A stretch of DNA of 64,000 bases. Origin: Aselliscus stoliczkanus (Eukaryota; Chordata; Mammalia; Chiroptera; Hipposideridae). Under the pieces are notes generated by a model. The model was given only the letters and a program-made list of their open reading frames with translations, did not search any database and was not told the origin of the DNA. The position numbers and the translations under genes are program-made. Shown here one piece after another: positions 43,811 through 53,450 of the stretch (position 1 is its first letter; every line of letters begins with the position of its first letter). Where the stretch lies: NCBI GenBank assembly GCA_033961575.1, contig CM066732.1:49629001-49693000 (forward strand), written 5' to 3'.

Positions 43811-44955
43811 GAAAAATGCTATTATATTCATCTGTTCATTATTGTTGTGCTTCCATTTGTTTTCCATGTTAAAAATCAGTAGAAGGCCTACAATGCCATG
43901 TTTCCTCCAAATCCCGTGTTTTCTTTGACTCTCAAAAATGGTCTTGAAATTCTCTTGGGCTACAGTAGACGCAATCACAGATGAAAGGGAGATGTTGGCC
44001 AGGACCCTGACTTACTGAAGAGGGTCCAGGAGAGGTGGCCTCACTCAGTGCTTTGGACTAATGAGGGAAATATGGAGGAATAGCAGCCTCCAGAGCTTAG
44101 AAGCCCCTCCACTCTCTATCCTCTGAAGACCTGGGTGCGTCATAACTTAGGCAGATCTTTATTTCAACAACAAGTTATCTATATGTCCAGTTTAATTGAA
44201 CCAACTTTGGCTACATTCTTTATTTTTTAATTTAATTAACAGGTTGTGTACTGAATTGATCAAGTGAATCCATGATTTTGGCATCCTGGGGAAATAAGGT
44301 CTAAGTGACAAAAATAAAGGCTTTGTTTAGATTGGTGTCTGGGGAGTCTGGCAAACTATCTGCGCAGGACTCATGATACTCCATAGAGGAGAGACATCAT
44401 CTTAGAACAGGCAGCGTTTTGGGGTTGGCCTCGTGAAAATCAGAAAACTACACATTTTTACGAATACTGTTGTATTAGTGAAGACTGTTTTCATTATAAT
44501 CTGGGGGCTCCTACAATCTCATTCAGTTCGGTAATTTGCTAAAATGTCTCCCAAGATTCAGAAAAGCAATCCTTACAATGAAAATTTCATTATGAAGGAC
44601 ACACACGGATGAGCCATGGAACGAAGTGCCCTCTCCCTGTGAAGTCAAAGGTGTGTCACACTCCTGGCATCCGTGAGTTCACCAACACGATGCTCCATCG
44701 AGCTTTGATGGCCAGAGTTTTTATTGGGGTTTCGGTATGTAGCCACACTTGATTAAATCATTGGCCACGTGATTGAACTCAGTCTCTAGTCTTCTTCTCT
44801 CCCCTGTAGGTCCTAAGCTCCAGGCTGGCTCAAAGTTCCAACCTATTCACATGACTGGTCTTTCGGGTGACTAGGGGCCCACCATGGGTCAACTCATTAG
44901 CACAGCAGGAAATCTCAAGGATTTTAGGAGCTCTATGCCAGAAACCTGGGACAAG
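43811..44955. other. Intergenic DNA, nothing assigned
   Basis: AT-rich sequence with no repeat I can name and no supportable exon. Confidence 0.45.
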
Positions 44956-44959
44956 GCCC

Positions 44960-45258
44960 AGTCAAGTTCTCTTTTATATCACATGGTCATCTCCCTACCA
45001 CCAACCTACCTTACCTGTCCTTCTATTTCATTCTCTTTGTCTCTTGGGTCCCTCAAAGTCCTTCCGTCCCAGATGCCACCTCCTTTATGAGTCTTTTCTG
45101 ATTGCCGCCATGTTCTTTCCCATCTTTAAACTGCTACAAAGATGGTTTTTCTTTGAACATAATTTGTTTTCATTTACCACAAATTGTAATCATTGTTATA
45201 GGCTCTCTCTCTCTAACTGGATTGCAAATTACACATGAACACAAACTACTTATTCATT
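44960..45258 (+). mobile_element. L2 LINE fragment
   Basis: L2-like order of CTCAAAGTCCTTCCGTCCCA, GATGCCACCTCCTTTATGAG and TTTTCTGATTGCCGCCATG. The 123-codon frame at 44867-45238 is drawn from this L2. Confidence 0.6.
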
Positions 45259-45402
45259 TTTTTTTTTAAGCTGAGCCATCCTGCTACCTGTTGGCAGCTC
45301 AGCGGCTGCTCAGCTCGGGCTGGGCATCAAACTGCTGTTGCTCAGAGCTCAGCTCTCACTCTTGAGTGAGCTCCTAACCAACTGAGCCATTCGGCTGGCC
45401 CC
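45259..45402 (-). mobile_element. Second bat SINE type (VES-like), copy 2
   Basis: Same body as 16146-16287 on the reverse strand: AAGCTGAGCCATCCTGCTAC, GAGCTCAGCTCTCACTCTTG and head complement GCCATTCGGCTGGCCCC. Perfect 16-bp TSD AAACTACTTATTCATT at 45243-45258 and 45403-45418. Confidence 0.92.
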
Positions 45403-45418
45403 AAACTACTTATTCATT

Positions 45419-46160
45419 CAAATCACCTCATTGATATAAATATAGCAAGAGTTCCAAAATTTTTACCTAATTGAATTGAATATTAGAGACGAAGCTATTT
45501 TTTAATAAAGTTTTCTTGAAATTAGGAAACTAAATTATTTTCAGTGGAGCTTAAGATGATCCTTTCATGAAGCCATCCTTTAAAGTGTGTGGGGAAGGGG
45601 CATGGTAAAATGGCAGTAGACTCGATTTATTTCCTTGCCATTTAAGATATCATTTCAAGGTCTTAGGCGAAGTCTAGGATCTATAAACTCTTCCATCAAT
45701 TTTTCGGGGACTAAGAGAATTTCTGGTATTTGTAAGAGTCTTTGAAAAACTGGATATCATGCCAAAAGAAGAGTCCAGAATTGTTAATCTCTGTGTAGCA
45801 CACCTACATCAAACTGCTTAGTGTGGGGACAGGAAGTGTTTATATATCTTCTTGGTCTTGCAGTCTCTTGTCACATCTTGCAGGATCCCAGGAATAGTTG
45901 CGATTTCATCAGGGCAGATAAGCAGGATTATAGGTAAAAGCATTAGGAAGAGACATCATGGTGTATCTACGATCACAGGGAGTCATTTAGAGGTTTCCAT
46001 TTTCTTTTTTCCAGGGATGAGCAGATTTCTCCCCCATATTATGGTGGATTCACAACAGTCAGTGCCCTTAATTCTCTTCAACAGTCACATTCCTCTTTCC
46101 TAAATTGTGTTTTTTACTTACTTTACCATCCGTTTTCAGAAATAATGACTAACCCTAGAC
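45419..46160. other. Intergenic DNA, nothing assigned
   Basis: Single-copy sequence without a recognised repeat or exon. Confidence 0.45.
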
Positions 46161-46165
46161 TAATA

Positions 46166-46300
46166 CCGGGGTTGCCAAAAAGAATGTATACATATGACTT
46201 GTATTCATCTTTTGTTATTGGTATGTATTGCATATTACAATTTTAATGCAGTCTTTTCCTTTCTTAAAAATGTGTATACATTTTTTTTTGGCACCCTCTG
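46166..46300 (+). mobile_element. 135-bp mariner-derived MITE, copy 2
   Basis: Inverted termini, GGGGTTGCCAAAAAGAATGT at the left and ATTTTTTTTTGGCACCCTCT at the right, flanked by TA (46164-46165 and 46301-46302). The interior matches 18237-18369 reversed. Compared with the 238-bp copy it lacks one continuous internal block that holds the transposase end. Confidence 0.88.
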
Positions 46301-46309
46301 TAGTGTTCT

Positions 46310-47830
46310 ATCCAAGTGAAAGATTAAAACCCAGTTAAAAACCTCCAACAGTTGGAAACAACCTCACAATTTTACATGTGCCTCATGGGAACCAAGGCAG
46401 TGCCACCAGCTCTCCTTGGGGGCTTCAGTCTGTCACCATCTCTTCCAGCACACTGGAAACTGTTGATTTTTTTTCCAAGAAAAAATATTGGGCAATTCTG
46501 GTGTAGACGCTACCACCACCTGGTCAGGCCTGACCGTGATTTCTCATGTCTTGAGCTCCTTTCCTCGTCTCCACTTCTGCCAGTTCTGGAAAGTTCCTCT
46601 CAATCCCTCGCCTTTGTTTCTCTCCAAGTCTGTTTACCATTTTGAGTGAGGGGTGTTTGCTCTCTATGCTGTTATGGGGTCCAGAGTGTCTAATTGACAA
46701 ATTATGTTGTGCTTTTGGTGGCTTTAAGTAATCATTTAAAATAAATAAGATCATAATTATCAGTTTTCATTTACCCATTTATTAAGTAACAATGTTCACA
46801 CTGAGCAGTTTGATTTTGTGTTATAATAAGGCAATCTCTCCATGATGACAGATGGTGTTTCATTTTGCCGACACTGTGCTAAAGTGCTTTGAGTTGTGAT
46901 GTGTTTGATTTTATTAGAGATCGGATTTAACACATGCATGCTACATAACTGCAATCACATTCCCATTTCTCATCTGTAGGAGAAAATGAAACTGTGATGA
47001 AATGTAATATACTCACCCTCAGGCAGAACTAGTGGGACTGGGAATTGCAACATAATAAATCTAATGGATATTACACTATAGGACCCTAGAAATTTACTGT
47101 TATTATGTTCAGGGAAGGAACTCGGTTTTGTAAAACTCACTTTTATTTCACTGGCATCCGTGCAATTTCACATTATTTAACTGCTGTGTCCCAATAGCAG
47201 AGATGGTATTTGTGGTGTTGAAAAGGAAACTTGCCCCCCAAGGAACCCAGGGGTCCAGGAACCCAGAAGAGAAAGCTAAGGGAGAGCAAATAGCCAAAAA
47301 AATCACATTTGCCAAATGCAAATGCTAACAGTGACATGTTAACAATGGATTGTTGGGATTGTCAAATGAAGCCTCATTTAGCCATGCTGTCAGTGTGGCA
47401 CCCGCTGGAAGAAGACACATCCCTGAAAGCTTTGGCTATTGATATTGACGGCTTATATTCTCAGCCCTCCCCTCCTCCTCCACCCCCCCTGGGCAGGGGT
47501 GGGGGTGGGTGGGTGGTGGGAATCTAAGTTAATTACACATCTAGTTATTGATGTGACTGTCCATAAAGCTTTTCCCTAATGAGGTCATTGTCAAGGAAAA
47601 TTCCAAAGGTGGAGAAGGCTTTCAGGGCTCATGTGCCGGAAAGGTGAAGACCTGTGGCTCTCCATTGCTTGCTGAAGGTTGAGTCAACGGAATCTAGTCT
47701 GCTTCACTTCCAACAGCCTCCCCTGAGGAGGTATCCCTGTCTCTAGCCTCTACCTGCTGTTATTCATCCTAGGTGACCCTCCCACCGTTACTCATCCTAA
47801 GTGACTGCTTTTCCCATGTTGCTTCTGTGC
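46310..47830. promoter_or_regulatory. 1.5-kb repeat-poor block with POU, SOX and G-rich motifs
   Basis: Within 47300-47530: the octamer ATGCAAAT (47316-47323), a SOX-like inverted pair ACAATGGATTGTT (47342-47354), then a C/T-rich tract and a G-rich tract (47491-47520). No exon is supported; the 97-codon frame at 46352 and the 72-codon frame at 47309 lack recognisable features. Enhancer function is only inferred. Confidence 0.25.
47491..47520 (+). other. G-quadruplex-capable tract
   Basis: Five G-runs of three or more with one- or two-base loops (GGGGTGGGGGTGGGTGGG and onward), directly after a C-rich tract at 47464-47490. The pattern meets the usual G4 rule with very short loops, which favour stable parallel folds. 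Confidence 0.75.
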
Positions 47831-47834
47831 TCAA

Positions 47835-47985
47835 AACCACAGTCACTCCCCATTGCATGGCATTCACACCCCTCTTAATTCAGCTCTGATCTCACAATTC
47901 CTTAAAACAAACCCCTTATTCCAGTGTTGTTTGTCTCTTCATTGTTCTTCAGACATCACAAGCTCACTTCCTTCCTCATTCTGGT
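47835..47985 (+). mobile_element. L2 LINE fragment
   Basis: CACTCCCCATTGCATGGCAT, TAATTCAGCTCTGATCTCAC and CACAAGCTCACTTCCTTCCT resemble L2 interior. Confidence 0.5.
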
Positions 47986-47989
47986 GTAG

Positions 47990-48510
47990 GCTTCTTTGCT
48001 TTGCAAGCGACAGAAACCTAACTCGAAATTGTTTGGGCGGGATGGGAACGTTTCTCAGTTCACAAACTGAAGATGACAGGGTGTCTGGATACAGGGCATG
48101 GGTGGAACTGCAGCCAAAATGTTTCTCAGGTGGTCCCTCTCAGTCTTGTCTCTACCCTACATGTGAATATTCACATTTTCTATTATTGCAAATGACTTCC
48201 TCTTTAGGATAGGGGATATCAGAGGAGAGGAATTGAAACTTAGCCAGTCTTCCTGATTATAGGTTCAAAAATTCCAGGGAAGAGCTCTGATTGGCCCAGT
48301 TTGTGTCAGGTGCTCATCTCTGGCATAATATTGTAGCTAAGAGGTTGGGCCATGTCATTGGCTCGGCTTGGTTTAGGATAAGCTCCTCCCACAATAATTC
48401 TGGCCAGAAAGGTGGGATCTGTGACATGATTAGAACTGGGACAGGGAGCAGAGCCAGGAAAGGAGAGGTGCGGCTTTTCTGGGCAGGCAAAATAATTGAT
48501 GTTCACCTTA
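47990..48510 (+). mobile_element. Best-preserved family X copy
   Basis: GCTTTGCAAGCGACAGAAAC start, CTGGATACAGGGCATGGGTG, GGAAGAGCTCTGATTGGCCC, TTCTGGGCAGGCAAAATAAT and GATGTTCACC end. It is the reference for the other copies listed. Frames at 47853-48212 (+) and 48291-48524 (+/-) lie inside it. Confidence 0.6.
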
Positions 48511-48619
48511 ATGCCTTTTTATGAGGCTGCCACCATCTGTCATACCCATGTCCCTTCTCCCCTATCCCAACCTGAACCATCTGCCTTATAGATGGTCAGG
48601 ATTAGGGAGAGAAATTTAG

Positions 48620-48800
48620 TATTTGAGTGCCTATAAAATATGGCTGTTACCTAAACTAATCCTCACAATTGCCTGTAAATATGGTATCTTATGCATAGTT
48701 TACAGAGGAGCATAGAAAAGCTCTTCACCTTGATCAGGTCGTTCAACCAGGAAGTGGTTGAGCCAGGTGTAGAAACCAGCTCTGTTGGGCCCTGCTCATA
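48620..48800 (-). mobile_element. MIR copy
   Basis: ATCCTCACAATTGCCTGTAA, GTTTACAGAGGAGCATAGAA and GGTTGAGCCAGGTGTAGAAA; antisense, fairly decayed. Confidence 0.65.
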
Positions 48801-49195
48801 GTTCTGAGCATGTGGGAGGGATTCTGTTCTCTTGTGCTAGAACAGAAAAAAATGTGAAGTACTGGGATGCCCCGTTTATATGACCCAAAAGACATTATTC
48901 ATTGACAACGTGTGACTATTCAATTTCCTCAATTTTATATTTAGGTTACTTAAGAGCAGGCAGATCAGAGGTAATTATCCAATAATACAGTTCTTATCAT
49001 GTCTCCTTCCTTTGCTTAACAAAAAACATATATATGTATGGACACTGCCATGTTAGTCAGTTAATTGCCCTCACACATCTTTCTCTTTTTAGGTTGGATT
49101 TTATATTTTGACGCCACTCACATTGGTGCACACAGCCTCAGCTTCACTCACATTGGTCATCCCACTATTTTCTGATGTTTCCAGCCTCCTCACTT
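48801..49195. other. Intergenic DNA, nothing assigned
   Basis: AT-rich sequence. A short duplication of CACTCACATTGGT occurs at 49116 and 49146. Confidence 0.45.
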
Positions 49196-49199
49196 TTGC

Positions 49200-49505
49200 A
49201 AGAACAGGCCTTCTGCTTACACAGCCCCTCCCTCCCTGCTGCAGTTTAAATCCTGCTTGTTCCTGAAGGCTTCATTCAGACCCCGTTTCTCCTTAAGTGG
49301 CCCTCCCCACCCTGCTCTACCCATTTCAGCAATGTTCTCACTCCTCTCAATATTAGGGAAATTCCTCATTCTTGTTTAGCCTCTCAAGCCAATGTATAAT
49401 CGCAAGCGTCGTGAGGGCTGCAATAGTGTCAGGCTTTTCAGCGTCCCCATAGTAACCACCACAGTGCTGGGTGCATAGCAGTTGTTCATTAAATCTTTGT
49501 TAAGA
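49200..49505 (+). mobile_element. L2 LINE 3' end
   Basis: CTTGTTCCTGAAGGCTTCAT, GACCCCGTTTCTCC, CCACAGTGCTGGGTGCATAG and GTTGTTCATTAAATCTTTGT are the L2 3' order. Confidence 0.8.
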
Positions 49506-49629
49506 CAAGAAAAACTCATATCATAATATAAAATTATTTAGAGATATGCAATGGATTGCTACAGTCTACAAACTGTGACTTTTAAACATTGAAAGAGATA
49601 ATGGAATGGAATATTAAGACTATAGACTG

Positions 49630-49820
49630 TAGTTAAAGCAGGGTTTAAATGCAGGCTCACATCATCTAATTGGGGTAGAGTCCCCGGAAAGCCTCAGTTT
49701 CCCCATTTATGAAGTGGAGATAAGACTTTCTACCTCAGAGATGTCTCTTGTGCAAATTACATGAGATGCAGTTTATGAAGTTATGAAGTGCTCTGCATAG
49801 CACCTGATGGGTGCATCAGT
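49630..49820 (+). mobile_element. MIR copy
   Basis: AGCAGGGTTTAAATGCAGGC, CTCAGTTTCCCCATTTATGA and GTGCTCTGCATAGCACCTGA; sense MIR. Confidence 0.8.
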
Positions 49821-50149
49821 GAGCATCATAGGTGGTAGGCAGGTGTGGGCACCCACATGTCCCCAAAGTCTGAAAGGATTAAATTCACATTGATTGGCAT
49901 TAAGGGGTTTCCTTCTGGCTGTCCCCACTTGGCTCCTAGGGGCTGTCCATCTTTTGGGGGCTATTGACTCAGATATCTGAGAGTCTAATGTGAGGCACAG
50001 AGACATGGGGAGAGGGGATGATACCCAAGCATCTGAGCTCGATCACGAGAGTTCACACATTCCAATGAAATGACCACATCAGGATAAACTCTAAACCAAA
50101 CCTGACATATTGTGGATTTCCTTCTTGAATGCTCAATATGGGGGTAGAA
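49821..50149. other. Intergenic DNA, nothing assigned
   Basis: Single-copy sequence with no supportable exon. Confidence 0.45.
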
Positions 50150-50486
50150 AGAGGGAGGGCAGCTCTAGTTAGACCAAGTAGGCGGGGGCAGGCTTCTTGG
50201 GAGGTGACATTGCCTCTAGACTTCAATGACAGGGAACCAGCCATGTGAAAGTCTGGAAGAAGAGCATTCTAGGCTGAGGAGACTGCAAGCAAACAGGCCC
50301 TGAGGCAGGAGTACGATTGAGGAACCGGAAGAAGGCGCAGCAGCTGGAGCGCAGTGGCTGAGGGATGGGTAAGAGAGGCCAGATCGCACAGGGCTCAGTA
50401 CACCATGATAACAACCTGGGATTGCATTCTAACCGCAGTAGGAAGCCACCGGAGGGTGTAAGGCCACAGAGTCATCTAAGAGCCTA
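50150..50486 (-). mobile_element. L2 LINE, antisense, part 1
   Basis: GAAGAAGAGCATTCTAGGCT, AACAGGCCCTGAGGCAGGAG and GCATTCTAACCGCAGTAGGA are antisense L2. It is split by the LTR that follows. Confidence 0.75.
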
Positions 50487-50487
50487 T

Positions 50488-50987
50488 GTCTGAGGTGGAC
50501 CCCTATGGTCCCTGCTTCCTAGTATTCACTCCCTCCCACAGTGAATAAGACTGACCTGTAATAACAGCCTATGTGGAAATGACAGGTGTGGCTTCTGAGG
50601 CGAGGCTGTAAAAGCCATGGCAGCTTCTGCCTTGTTCTCTCTCAGTTCGCTCACTCTAGAGGAAGCCAGAGGCCATGCCATGTGGACATTCCAGCAGGTT
50701 TAGGAAAGGCCTGTGTGCTGAGACGCTGAGGTCTCCACCCAACAGCCATGTGCGTGTGCCACCTTGGAGTGGACCCACTGGCCCCCATCCAGCCTTCAGA
50801 TGACTGTAGCCCAGGCTGACATCCTGACCACAGCCTCACAAGAGACTCTGAATACGCACCACTTAGCTAGGCTGTGCTCAAATTCTGATCTTCAGAAACT
50901 GTGAGGGAATTATTTTTTATCTTAAGCCGCTACGTTTTGCAGTAATTTTTTTCTGCAACAGTAGACAACTATTTCAAGTGGTAACCT
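50488..50987 (+). mobile_element. MaLR solo LTR inside L2
   Basis: An LTR-like block whose end is typical MaLR text: TCAGAAACTGTGAGGGAATT, ATCTTAAGCCGCTACGTTTT and GCAACAGTAGACAACTATTT. The upstream half has the usual GTAATAACAGCCTATGTG-like and GCCATGTGGACATTCCAGCA-like segments. The flanking L2 resumes afterwards, so the LTR is the later insertion. No internal viral sequence is present. Confidence 0.65.
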
Positions 50988-50989
50988 AT

Positions 50990-51315
50990 GACTTAGATTT
51001 TTCACACTTGGGCTGCTGGGTGGACAAAGAGCTTGGGAAGGTAAAGCATGAGAACAAGGAAAGCATTGAGAAGGCTTGGGAAGTATTCAGCTGAGCAATG
51101 GTTGTGGCTTAAATCAGGGAGGTTCTCACCAGGGATGGGGAGAAATGGTCCGCTTTGGTGAAGCTGGTGTGGTTGGCTGAGGGGCCTGCCGACGAGGCTG
51201 TGGGATATGAGGAATCAGGTCGAAGCCTTGATTTTTGGCCTTGGCAGCTTGGTAGATGATAAGACTTTTTACTGAGAGGGCATGAATCAGTTTGGAGAGG
51301 AAATCTAGACTACAC
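50990..51315 (-). mobile_element. L2 LINE, antisense, part 2
   Basis: Resumption of the interrupted L2: AAAGAGCTTGGGAAGGTAAA, GAAGGCTTGGGAAGTATTCA and GAGGAATCAGGTCGAAGCCT. Confidence 0.6.
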
Positions 51316-51861
51316 TAAACAGAAAATCAACATTGTGTTGAATGATAGAGAGTGAGACGGCTTAACTAGCAGCAGTTTTTTTTCTCCCTGTCACCTACAG
51401 GGTACAAATAAGAGCTGTCTATGTTTCAATAAAAACATCTTCAGTCAGTACCTTGGAACTTGCTTCCTTCTCCTCAATTAAGTAGAAGACAATTAAATTA
51501 GAGTCCAGCTTCTAGGAGTTCATTATGCCTCATCGAAAATGATAAATGACTCTTGGTGACCTCGTCACCTTGCCAACTTGGTCCCACCTCGTTTTTCAAA
51601 GAGCTAATGAAACCGATGGATTTCTCCCTGCTCAGTAGCAGGGCCAACAAAAACAGTGTACACCATGAAATGTGAGGAAGCTGAGAAGGAGGCAGAGAGA
51701 AAAAAGGAGAGAAAACCCACACTTGACATTTTGACAATTGGCCAAAGTGACTTTGAAGTGCAAACTTGGAAAAAAACAAAACAAAAACCACCCATCTGCA
51801 GATTGATTTCCTATCGGTTCCATTGCTTTAATTCATCCCTACTTGGCACACAACGCTAGGG

Positions 51862-51862
<1 letters not shown>
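51316..51862. other. Intergenic DNA, nothing assigned
   Basis: Three overlapping minus-strand frames (51498-51823) and a plus frame (51656-51859) compete for the same bases. None is recognisable. Confidence 0.45.

Positions 51863-51908
<46 letters not shown>
51863..51908. repeat. (TG)n microsatellite
   Basis: About 23 uninterrupted TG units, followed by a GGGGGG run. Confidence 0.98.
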
Positions 51909-52104
51909 GGGGGGCAGACTTGCCCTTTTTCTTTGGAAAGAAAGGGAGGGTGGGAAAAGGGAAGGGCATGCTTAGGGGATGCTTTGGATTTGACAGACAG
52001 CCATTAGCACTTATTTGCCCCCAAAATTACCCTGTGCCATAGTCAGAACAGGACTTACTCTCCATTGCTTGACTGGGAAGGGACCAGACTCTGGAACCTG
52101 GAGG

Positions 52105-52279
52105 CAGCAGGAAGACAGGGGTAGGGGCAGGAGCTTTGTATCTGGGCTTGAATTCTGGCTCCCTTATTTTCCAGTTGTGTGGCCTTAAGCAAGTTACTTA
52201 GCCTCTCTGAGCCTCAGTTTCTTCATCAGTAAAATGAAAGACTCTATTGCACAGGCTCGGTATGAAGATTAAGTGAGGT
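52105..52279 (+). mobile_element. MIR copy, part 1
   Basis: GGGCTTGAATTCTGGCTCCC, GTTGTGTGGCCTTAAGCAAG, CTCTGAGCCTCAGTTTCTTC; sense MIR, split by the SINE and finishing at about 52747-52820 (TTAGGACAGCACTCAGGAGG). Confidence 0.9.
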
Positions 52280-52732
52280 TGGGCCGGCCGAGTGGCGCAT
52301 TGGTTAAGAGCTGGCTTGGGACACCAGAGGCCCCGGTTCGGATCCCACATATGAGGGCCAGTGACACTGCCCTCTACAGCTAACAACAGCTCCACTTGGA
52401 GCTGGGCTGCGAGCCCTGGTGACGGTGTAGGCTGCAGCCCCTGCTGCTGTGGGCTGCCATAGGCTACAGTGAGTGGCCGGCAGCCAGCGTGAGTGGCCGA
52501 CAGCCGGAGTGAGCTGCCAATAGCCCTTGTGAGCAGCTATTCAGAGGCTGGTAACCGATCTGCCTCACAGGGAAGAACGCAATGACGATACCAACATGGG
52601 CCAGTGAAGCAACGTCCTCCGCAACTAGACTGAAGAACAAAAGGACAGCAACTTGTCTGTTCCCCTTCCCCAATTCCCCAACACTGTTCCCTCTCCCCCA
52701 ATTTCCCAATAAAATCTTTTTTAAAAAAAAAA
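52280..52732 (+). mobile_element. Long bat SINE, reference copy (about 450 bp)
   Basis: Head GGGCCGGCCGAGTGGCGCAT, intact B box GGTTCGGATCC (52335-52345), then the short-form junction CACTGCCCTCTACAGC. A body follows, with four 20-bp units (52469-52548), then GAACAAAAGGACAGCAACTT, GTTCCCCTTCCCCAATTCCC and AATAAAATC with poly(A). Perfect 14-bp TSD AGATTAAGTGAGGT at 52266-52279 and 52733-52746. The short SINEs in the window equal its first 95 bp or so. Confidence 0.95.
52469..52548 (+). repeat. Four 20-bp units inside the long SINE
   Basis: GTGAGTGGCCGGCAGCCAGC, GTGAGTGGCCGACAGCCGGA, GTGAGCTGCCAATAGCCCTT and GTGAGCAGCTATTCAGAGGC follow head to tail. The 34709 and 57718 copies have the same layout; the 20062 copy appears to have one unit fewer. 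Confidence 0.85.
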
Positions 52733-52928
52733 AGATTAAGTGAGGTCATGCACATGAAACACTTAGCTTCTGCTAGGCTTAGGACAGCACTCAGGAGGTG
52801 TCAGGTGTCCGCCGTTGTTTTAGTCTGACTCCCAAGTTTATATTTGTTCCCACCGCATCATGTCTTATGTTATTGAGAAAGCAAATCTCCTGACAGTTGA
52901 AGAACTCTATTTAAAATCCACGATTTAG

Positions 52929-53217
52929 CAGATGGTCACATGTCTTGTTGGGGAGACCATTTCATGGATGGAGTAGAGGTTTGATCACTGCACTGTATAC
53001 CTGAAGCGGAGGTTGTATACTAACTGTAATTGAATATATATAGATAGTCACGGGATGTGGATTATACTATGGAAGGGAGTCAGAGGAAGAGTAATAGATA
53101 CATATGATATGGGGGGGAGGAGTGGGGTGGCGAATTGGGGGAGGGGGGTTGTCACTTTGAGGGGTAAAATGTATAACTATTGCACTGTGTTGTACACCTG
53201 AAACTAATTTTTTAAAA
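52929..53217 (+). mobile_element. Younger L1 3' end, 5'-truncated
   Basis: CAGATGGTCACATGTCTTGT to GTTGTACACCTGAAACTAAT and an A-rich tail. TSD AAATCCA(C/T)GATTTAG at 52914-52928 and 53218-53232. Same subfamily as 29065-29587, and again with the G-rich UTR segment (53110-53150). Confidence 0.9.
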
Positions 53218-53232
53218 AAATCCATGATTTAG

Positions 53233-53450
53233 GACAGGGCTCAGCAAACTTTTTTTGGTAAAGGGCTAGAGAGTATCTGTTTTAGGCTTTGCAGGCCATA
53301 GGATCTCTGCCAGAATTAATTATTCACCTCTTATTCACAGAGCATATATTAACGAATATGTATGTCTATGTTTCAATAAAACTTTATTTACAAAAGCAGA
53401 TGGCAGCTGGATTCGGTCTCCCAATACCTGATTTAGGAGATGGCGTACCT
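53233..53450 (+). mobile_element. hAT-Charlie-type element (MER3-like)
   Basis: GACAGGGCTCAGCAAACTTT, TTTTAGGCTTTGCAGGCCAT, TTTCAATAAAACTTTATTTA and GGCAGCTGGATTCGGTC. The best-preserved of three copies. Confidence 0.8.

Noticed and set aside
43421..43978. 185-codon minus frame
   Set aside because: It crosses an old repeat and a (GA)n tract, and its Leu/Ser runs come from the microsatellite.
47990..48212. Plus frame starting at 47853 as a coding exon
   Set aside because: It lies across L2 and family X repeat text.
52280..52370. tRNA gene in the SINE head
   Set aside because: The A and B boxes are tRNA-like, but the segment is followed by the SINE body and poly(A) with TSDs, and it recurs many times; it is a retroposon, not a tRNA gene.
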